Shown: piece after piece, positions 58,561-64,000 of the stretch
Layout of the letters: each line of letters starts with the position of its first letter
Numbering within the stretch: position 1 is the stretch's first letter
Assembly: GCF_018069625.1 (NCBI RefSeq)
Contig: NZ_CP072941.1
Coordinates: 3,038,001-3,102,000, forward strand
Direction of reading: 5' to 3'
DNA: 64,000 nucleotides
From: Streptomyces yatensis
Lineage (GTDB): Bacteria > Actinomycetota > Actinomycetes > Streptomycetales > Streptomycetaceae
Translations under genes and position numbers: made by a program
The notes under the pieces: generated by a model
Databases searched by the model: none
Told to the model about the DNA's origin: nothing
What the model saw: only the letters and a program-made list of their open reading frames with translations

Positions 58561-60729
58561 ATGTTCGGGCGAATAGGACGGTTTTCCGTCCACCGTCCAT
58601 GGCTGGTCGTCGCGTTGTGGGTCATCGCGGCGGTCGGCCTGGCCATCCTGGCCCCACCGCTGAAGTCCAGCACCGACCAGGCCGACTTCCTCCCGTCGCA
58701 CTACGAATCGGTGCGGGTCTCCAAGATCCAGGAGCAGGCGTTCCCGCAGCAGGAGAGCGCGGCCGCCATCCTGGTCTACCAGCGGTCGGACGGCGGAAAG
58801 CTCTCCGCGGCCGACAAGGCCGCCGTCACCAAGGCGACCACGGGGTTCCAGGACAAGAAGTACAAGACCTTCAAGTCCGTGGTGACCACGCCCGAGGCCG
58901 TCTCCAAGGACGGCAAGATGGCGCTGGCCAACATCTACTCGACCAAGAAGGACCTCTACGACGAGGGCACCCAGCAGTCGATCAAGGACCTGCGCGCGGA
59001 CCGCGACAAGCTGCTGCAGGGCACCTCGCTGAAGGTCGATGTGACCGGTCCGGCGGCTTCCGGCCTCGATGCCACCGAGTCCGAGGGTGACACCGACGCC
59101 ATGATCATGATGGCCACCTTGGTCCTGATCATCGTGTTGCTCGGCGCCATCTTCCGCAGTCCGCTCATCGCGCTGATGCCCGTGCTGATGATCCTGGTGA
59201 TGTTCATCATGGCCCAGGGTCTGATCGCCACCGCCAGCGACTGGTTCGGACTCGAGGCCGACAGCGGCGTCTCCGCGATCCTGATCGTGGTGCTGTTCGG
59301 CGTCGGCACGGACTACATGCTGTTCCTGCTGTTCCGCTACCGCGAACACCTCCGCCAGGGCCAGCAGCCCAAGGAGGCCCTGGTCGACGCGGTCTCCCGG
59401 GTCGGCGAGACCATCGCCTCGGCGGCCGGCGCGGTCATCGTGGCCTTCCTCGCCCTGGTGCTGTCGACGATGGGCAGCATGCGCGCCATGGGGCCCTCGC
59501 TGGCGATCTCCGTGGCGGTGACGCTCGTGGCGGCCCTCACCCTGGTGCCCGCGGTGTTCTCGCTGCTGGGAACGAAGGCGTTCTGGCCGTCCAAGGCGTG
59601 GAAGAAGGCCCCCCGCAACCGGCTCGCCAACGGCGTCGGCTCCATGGTGTCGCGCCGTCCCGGGCTGATCGCCGCGGTGTCCGCCGGTGTGCTGGCCGCC
59701 CTCGCGGTGGGCGCACTCGGCTTCAAGGCCGAATTCGACACCGACAGTTCGCTCCCCAAGGACCTGGAGTCCGTCCAGGCCATGGCGGAGCTGCAGAAGA
59801 GCTTCTCGGCCGGCGAGTCCGACCCGAGCCTGGTGTACGTCCAGTCCGGCGGCGGGGACAAGCTGGACCCCGCGGCGCTGACCGGGTTCCGGCAGAAGCT
59901 GAAGGCGGTCGAGGGCGTCGGCGAGGTCTCCCCCGCCGTGCTCAACCCCAAGGGCGACGTGGCCCAGTTCAGCGTGGTGCTCGAGTACCGGCCCGCCTCC
60001 GAGAAGGCCATCGAGCTGGTGGCCGGGGAGCTGCGGGACACCGCGCACGGCTCCGCGCCCGAGGGCTCCAAGGCCCTGGTGGGCGGGTCGACCGCGGTGC
60101 TGGCCGATATCGAGGACGCGGTCAACCACGACTACCGGCTGGTGTTCCCGGTCGCGGGCCTGGCCATCATGGTGATCCTCGGCCTGCTGCTGCGCAGCGT
60201 GGTGGCGCCGCTGTATCTGATGCTCGCCGTCGGCCTCGGCTTCGCCGCGACCCTGGGTTCCACGGTCTGGCTGTTCCAGAACGTCCGGGGCGAGCACGGT
60301 CTGCTCTTCATGCTGCCGATCATCGTCTATCTCTTCGTGGTGGCGATCGGCACGGACTACAACATCCTCATGGTGGCCCGGCTGCGGGAGGAGGTCCGCA
60401 AGGGCAAGACACCGGCCGAGGCGGCCCGGCTCGCGGTGGCCCAGTCGGCGCCGACGATCGGTTCGGCCGCCATCATCCTGGCGGGCACCTTCGGTGTGCT
60501 GATGCTGGCCAGCAACACCATGCTCCAGCAGATGGGCTTCGCCGTGGCCTTCGGCATCCTGCTCACCGCGTTCATCATGGCGCTGCTGCTGGTGCCGACG
60601 GTGACCTCGATGCTCGGCTCCAAGGCGTGGTGGCCCAACCACCGCTACGACTCCCCCGACACGCCCGGCGTCTCCGGCCCCGGGCGGGCCGAGGAGCCCG
60701 ATGCGGCGGGCGAGACCGTACGGGTGTGA
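58561..60729 (+). CDS. MMPL-family RND transporter
   Basis: A 722-aa integral membrane protein with two repeats of one helix, a large extracytoplasmic domain and a five-helix bundle. Both repeats carry the proton-relay signature: VVLFGVGTDYMLFLLFRYRE and LFVVAIGTDYNILMVARLREE. The N-terminus FSVHRPWLVVALWVIAAVGLA is typical of MMPL proteins, which export lipids, siderophores or antibiotics. ATG 58561 has AAGGAG 4 nt upstream. No TetR partner is adjacent. Confidence 0.93.
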   Translation: MFGRIGRFSVHRPWLVVALWVIAAVGLAILAPPLKSSTDQADFLPSHYESVRVSKIQEQAFPQQESAAAILVYQRSDGGKLSAADKAAVTKATTGFQDKKYKTFKSVVTTPEAVSKDGKMALANIYSTKKDLYDEGTQQSIKDLRADRDKLLQGTSLKVDVTGPAASGLDATESEGDTDAMIMMATLVLIIVLLGAIFRSPLIALMPVLMILVMFIMAQGLIATASDWFGLEADSGVSAILIVVLFGVGTDYMLFLLFRYREHLRQGQQPKEALVDAVSRVGETIASAAGAVIVAFLALVLSTMGSMRAMGPSLAISVAVTLVAALTLVPAVFSLLGTKAFWPSKAWKKAPRNRLANGVGSMVSRRPGLIAAVSAGVLAALAVGALGFKAEFDTDSSLPKDLESVQAMAELQKSFSAGESDPSLVYVQSGGGDKLDPAALTGFRQKLKAVEGVGEVSPAVLNPKGDVAQFSVVLEYRPASEKAIELVAGELRDTAHGSAPEGSKALVGGSTAVLADIEDAVNHDYRLVFPVAGLAIMVILGLLLRSVVAPLYLMLAVGLGFAATLGSTVWLFQNVRGEHGLLFMLPIIVYLFVVAIGTDYNILMVARLREEVRKGKTPAEAARLAVAQSAPTIGSAAIILAGTFGVLMLASNTMLQQMGFAVAFGILLTAFIMALLLVPTVTSMLGSKAWWPNHRYDSPDTPGVSGPGRAEEPDAAGETVRV

Positions 60730-60759
60730 CCTGACGGTCCCCTCGGACGCCCGAACGGC

Positions 60760-60798
60760 CCGGTGGCCCTTCGCGACATCGTCGCGGAGGGCCACCGG
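60760..60798. terminator. Bidirectional terminator between MMPL and PIG-L genes
   Basis: An 18-bp stem with one T-G pair (60760-60777 with 60781-60798) and a 3-nt loop lies between convergent stops at 60729 (+) and 60815 (-). Confidence 0.82.
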
Positions 60799-60814
60799 TG
60801 GGGGGTGCGGCGGA

Positions 60815-61582
60815 TCAGGGGCCGACCGGCCAGAACAACTCGGCCGGGTCCCCGCCGCCGTGGCCCTTCGCATGGGCATCGAACAGGTCCCGGAAGTCCG
60901 CGTCCGGCGGCCAGAGCATGGAGTGCTGCGAGCGGTAGCTCTCGATCGCCTCGTACTTGGCGGACCAGGAGGCGTCCCCGGCGGTCTCGCCCACCGGGTC
61001 CAGCAGGGCCCGCTCGTCCGGGAGCGGCGGGATGTCACTGCCCCGCAGTCCGTACGGAAGGTCCTCCCAGCACCGCACCGGGACCTTCCCGGCGAGCGCG
61101 GTGACCACCGCGTCGCGGGTGCGCCGGTGGTCGATGTGGTTGCCGACCGCCGCGCTGGTCAGCACCAGTTCGGGCCGGGTCCGCTCGGCCAGCTCGGCCA
61201 CGGTGCGCGTGAGCAGGTCACAGAGCTGGGGTTCGGCGGCGTCGCTGCCCTGCACCATCGGGCCGTCGACGTCGATGAGCCAGCCGCCGTCGGGCAGCCG
61301 CCGGTAGACGGCGTCGAGGAACTCGCCGTGGACGGGGGTGGCGCCCAGCCGGGCCAGGGCCTTGCGGTCCTCCTCCCGCCGGTGCTCCATCGGCTCGGTC
61401 TCCAGGCCCCAGGTGTAGTGGAAGTACTCGGCGATGGGTGAGTACGGCAGCGGCGGGATGCCCGCGAACAGGGTGAAGACCGTGACCTGCGCGCCTTCGG
61501 AGGCCAGGTGGTGGATGCGGCTGCCGGCGGACAGCACGGCGTCGTCCAGGTGCGGGGAGACGACGAGGATGTGGGAGGGCAT
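60815..61582 (-). CDS. PIG-L family N-acetylglucosaminyl deacetylase
   Basis: A 255-aa zinc-dependent deacetylase of the PIG-L/MshB/BshB family. VVSPHLDDAVLSAG is the PHxDD zinc motif (Leu in place of the common Pro), and AVGNHIDHRRTRDAV gives the third ligand and the catalytic region. Family members remove acetyl groups from GlcNAc on inositol, malate, teicoplanin- or aminoglycoside-type acceptors. Its ATG shares one base with the stop of the GlmU-like gene (TGATG), so the two act together. Confidence 0.9.
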   Translation of the reverse strand: MPSHILVVSPHLDDAVLSAGSRIHHLASEGAQVTVFTLFAGIPPLPYSPIAEYFHYTWGLETEPMEHRREEDRKALARLGATPVHGEFLDAVYRRLPDGGWLIDVDGPMVQGSDAAEPQLCDLLTRTVAELAERTRPELVLTSAAVGNHIDHRRTRDAVVTALAGKVPVRCWEDLPYGLRGSDIPPLPDERALLDPVGETAGDASWSAKYEAIESYRSQHSMLWPPDADFRDLFDAHAKGHGGGDPAELFWPVGP

Positions 61583-63327
61583 CAGGACGTGGACCGTTCG
61601 TCATCGGTGGTGGACGGTTCGTTCGCGGCGGGGGACTCCGGCGCCTGCGGGGTACGGGGGACCTGCTGACGGGCGCCGTCGGCCGTCTCCAGCTCCCCGG
61701 TCTCGCCCTGGGCCAGGGCGGCGGCGATCGCCGACGCGGAGCCGGGCCGGTTCTTCTGCACCCAGCCGGGGATGTTGCGTTGTTTGAGGGACCCCTCGGA
61801 GATGACGAGCGCGCCCGGCGGGACGTCCTCGGCGATCAGCGCGCGGGCCCCCGAATAGACCCCGTCGCCCACAGTGACCGGTGCGATGAGCCCGTTCTGG
61901 CCACCGATGCGGACGTTGCGGCCCACGACGGAGCGGTACTTCTTCCGGCCGTCGTAGTTGGCGAAGCCGGACAGGCCGCCGATGTTGCTCCCCTCGCCGA
62001 TGTCCGCGTCGCCGATGTACGACAGATGCGGGACCTTGGCCCCGGCGCCCAGCGTGGAGTTCTTGATCTCCACGAACGTGCCGACCTTGGCGCCCTTGTC
62101 GAGCCGGGTGTCGGGGCGCACATAGGCGTACGGACCGACCTGCGCCGACGCCCCCAGGACCGCCTTCTCCAGCACCGAGCTGTTGACCTGGGCGTCGGCA
62201 CCGACCTCGGACCGGAACACGGTCGAGTAGGCCCGCACCCGGGCGCCCGCGCCGAGGTCCGAGCCGGTCACGGTGGACCGCTCCACCAGCGCCCCCTCGC
62301 CCACGGCGGAGTCCCGCACCTCGCTGTCCGGGCCGATCACCGCACCGGCCGCCACCGAACTGGCGCCGAGCACCCGGGTGTTGGTGAGCACCACCGCCCC
62401 GGCCGCCAGCCTGGCGCCGACGTCGATCCAGGCCGTCCCCGGGTCGGCGATGTCGACCCCGGCCGCCAGCCACCAGCGGTTGATCCGGTCGCGCAGGACG
62501 GCCCGCACCCGGGCCAGCTGGACCTGGTCGTTGGCGCCCAGGATGTCGTCCGGGTCCTCCGCGACGGTGATGCCGATGCGCAGGTCGTGCGCGGTGAAGT
62601 AGTCGAGCACGGTGGCCAGGTACTCGCCGGTGGTGTGCCCGCCGGCCAGCAGGTCGTCGAAGGCCGCGCGCAGGGCCGTGGCCTCGAACGCGTAGACCCC
62701 CGCCCCCACTTCGCGCAGCCGTCCGCCGGCCGGTCCGTCGCCGGGTTCACGGCGGTCGCCCCGGTCCGGCGGCAGCAGCGCCTCGTACTCCCCCACCTCG
62801 GACCGCAGTACCAGGCTGTAGCCGACGGTGTCCGGCAGGCGGCCGGACAGCAGGGTCATGGCGTTGCCCGCCTTCTCGTGGTCGGCGACCAGCCGGGCCA
62901 GCGTGGGCCCGGTGAGCAGCGGCGCGTCCCCGCAGCTCACCAGGATGGTCCCGGTGAAGTCCGGGAGGCGGTCCACGGCGGCGAGCAGGGCCTGGCCGTA
63001 GCCGCCCTGATGCTCCTGGACGGCGGTCTCCGGCGCTGCCGCGGCGCCCGTGCCATGGGCGGCGAGGTATTCCTCGACGGCCGCGCGCTGGTGTCCGGTG
63101 ACCACGACCGTGCGCCGCGGCGCGAGTTCGGCCACGGCGTCGAGGACATGGCCGAGCATGGCCCGGCCGCCGACCTCGCGCAGCACCTTCTGCGGGCCGG
63201 GTCCCATGCGCTCCCCGTTCCCCGCGGCGAGCACCACGGCGGCCAGCTCCCGGGCGTTCTCCTCCCGGTCCTCCCCCGGCCCGGAAGTCAATTCTTCTGT
63301 ACCGTCGAGTATCTTCTGGGAAATCAT
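61582..63327 (-). CDS. GlmU-like bifunctional uridylyltransferase/acetyltransferase, variant
   Basis: A 581-aa protein, longer than usual GlmU (about 460-480 aa). The N-terminal pyrophosphorylase domain has VVLAAGNGERMGPGPQKVL and LVSCGDAPLL. The C-terminal left-handed beta-helix has RPDTRLDKGAKVGTFVEIKN, PHLSYIGDADIGEGSNIG and FANYDGRKKY. The housekeeping motif NIGAGTITCNYDG reads NIGGLSGFANYDG here, while the catalytic His of PHLSYIGD and the Asn of NYDG remain. Ser/Thr/Glu-rich tails extend both ends. It looks like a paralogue dedicated to the local amino-sugar cassette rather than the essential cell-wall enzyme. ATG 63327 is tentative. Confidence 0.85.
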   Translation of the reverse strand: MISQKILDGTEELTSGPGEDREENARELAAVVLAAGNGERMGPGPQKVLREVGGRAMLGHVLDAVAELAPRRTVVVTGHQRAAVEEYLAAHGTGAAAAPETAVQEHQGGYGQALLAAVDRLPDFTGTILVSCGDAPLLTGPTLARLVADHEKAGNAMTLLSGRLPDTVGYSLVLRSEVGEYEALLPPDRGDRREPGDGPAGGRLREVGAGVYAFEATALRAAFDDLLAGGHTTGEYLATVLDYFTAHDLRIGITVAEDPDDILGANDQVQLARVRAVLRDRINRWWLAAGVDIADPGTAWIDVGARLAAGAVVLTNTRVLGASSVAAGAVIGPDSEVRDSAVGEGALVERSTVTGSDLGAGARVRAYSTVFRSEVGADAQVNSSVLEKAVLGASAQVGPYAYVRPDTRLDKGAKVGTFVEIKNSTLGAGAKVPHLSYIGDADIGEGSNIGGLSGFANYDGRKKYRSVVGRNVRIGGQNGLIAPVTVGDGVYSGARALIAEDVPPGALVISEGSLKQRNIPGWVQKNRPGSASAIAAALAQGETGELETADGARQQVPRTPQAPESPAANEPSTTDDERSTS

Positions 63328-63409
63328 CTCAATCAGCCCCTCCTGAGGTTGCTCAGGCCGCCCGGACTCCCTTTTGGACAGCGTGATGCAGGTCTCAGAC
63401 AAGGGCGAA

Positions 63410-63460
63410 GCAGACAGGCCCGCAAGGGATGCGCTGAGCCCTTGGCAGGAAGCTGTCTGC
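63410..63460. promoter_or_regulatory. Nested inverted repeat between GlmU-like and glycosyltransferase genes
   Basis: GCAGACAG/CTGTCTGC (63410-63417 with 63453-63460) encloses CAAGGG/CCCTTG (63423-63428 with 63440-63445). The structure lies in the 230-bp divergent gap and may be an operator region for one or both genes. Confidence 0.45.
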
Positions 63461-63557
63461 ACGCTCGACCGTGCTGCCCGGCCTTCCTAGCATCGAATTC
63501 ACCACATGACGTCAACCGGCCATCTGAAGCGTCCGGATGGCGGAAGAGGAGTTATCC

Positions 63558-64000
63558 GTGAACGTCTCCAGCCCGGGCCTTCCGGAGGGAATTCCGGAGA
63601 ATGCGCGACCGCTGCACATCGCCATGTTCAACATCCCGGCGGACGGTCATGTGAATCCGAATCTCGCGCTCTGTACGGAATTGGTCAAGCGGGGCCACCG
63701 GGTCAGCTTCTCCATCGACGAGGGGCGTGCCGCGGCGGTGCGGGCCACCGGGGCCGAGCCGGTCGTCTACCGGTCGACCTTCCCGGACGCGAGCCGCGGC
63801 GAGCGGTTCCCCATCCATGATGTGATCGCGATGTCCTCGCTCTTCCTGCGGGAGGCGGTCGCGGTGCTGCCGCAGCAGATCGCCGCCTTCGAGGACGACC
63901 GCCCCGATATCGTCCTCTACGACTACGCCGCGCTGTCGGCCCAGATCCTGGCCAGGCGCTGGGGCGTCCCGGCGGTGCGGCTCTCCCCGACCCGGGTGTC
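63558..64000 (+). CDS. Macrolide-type (GT1/MGT) glycosyltransferase, cut by window edge
   Basis: The first 147 codons of a gene that continues past the right edge. GTG 63558 follows GAGGAG with 6-nt spacing. The sequence reads LHIAMFNIPADGHVNPNLAL, ELVKRGHRVSFSIDEGRAAA, DRPDIVLYDYAALSAQILAR and WGVPAVRLSPTRV, matching the N-terminal acceptor domain of OleD/MgtA-like macrolide glycosyltransferases. It is divergent from the GlmU-like/PIG-L pair. The donor-binding C-terminal domain is outside the window, so the sugar it uses cannot be judged. Confidence 0.88.
   Translation, partial: MNVSSPGLPEGIPENARPLHIAMFNIPADGHVNPNLALCTELVKRGHRVSFSIDEGRAAAVRATGAEPVVYRSTFPDASRGERFPIHDVIAMSSLFLREAVAVLPQQIAAFEDDRPDIVLYDYAALSAQILARRWGVPAVRLSPTRV

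Overview
High-GC, codon-biased actinobacterial DNA. The gene content (HTH-fused MurA paralogue near a Streptomyces-type aconitase, Hen1-Pnkp RNA repair, many GTG starts, BldG/RsbW-type ATPase, F420/LLM enzymes) points to a Streptomyces chromosome. About 50 protein genes are supported. I saw no tRNA, rRNA, insertion sequence, prophage or CRISPR array.

Layout. 0.1-10.8 kb: two large secreted GH92 alpha-mannosidase genes flank an isochorismatase-family hydrolase, a divergent HxlR/NmrA pair, and an Rpn-family nuclease whose C-terminus is duplicated as a separate coupled cistron. The same 12-bp palindrome lies upstream of both mannosidase genes, so one LacI-type regulator, not encoded here, probably controls both. 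10.8-19.2 kb: acetyltransferase, aconitase, aminoglycoside-phosphotransferase-like kinase, LysR regulator, Uma2-family protein and the HTH-MurA fusion. 19.2-22.9 kb: a LysR remnant and two divergent TetR-target pairs, each with paired operators.

23.2-36.8 kb is the metabolic core of the window. A secreted GH27 alpha-galactosidase is followed by an eleven-gene, mostly overlapping operon: sugar ABC importer, GH36 alpha-galactosidase, SDR dehydrogenase, GntR/FCD regulator, galactonate dehydratase (dgoD), mutarotase, KDPGal aldolase, SMP-30 lactonase and PfkB kinase. Together these can take alpha-galactosides to pyruvate and glyceraldehyde-3-phosphate by the oxidative De Ley-Doudoroff route instead of the Leloir pathway. 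The GH27 gene and the operon share a 25-bp upstream element that ends in the -35 hexamer.

36.8-58 kb: a membrane protein, an ATPase-fold protein, arginine deiminase and ornithine carbamoyltransferase, an unusual P-loop-like protein with its tail-anchored partner, a Crp/Fnr regulator, a divergent MFS/GlxA pair, the pnkp-hen1 RNA repair operon, mmuM, an LLM oxidoreductase, and an AAA-ATPase/MazG pair. This stretch is rich in minisatellites. Several tandem arrays start at or just beyond a stop codon and look like copies of the 3' end of the gene itself. Others are in-frame arrays inside genes.

58.5-64 kb: an MMPL transporter, then a PIG-L deacetylase and a divergent GlmU-like enzyme, with a macrolide-type glycosyltransferase running off the right edge. 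This looks like the border of an amino-sugar or natural-product locus.
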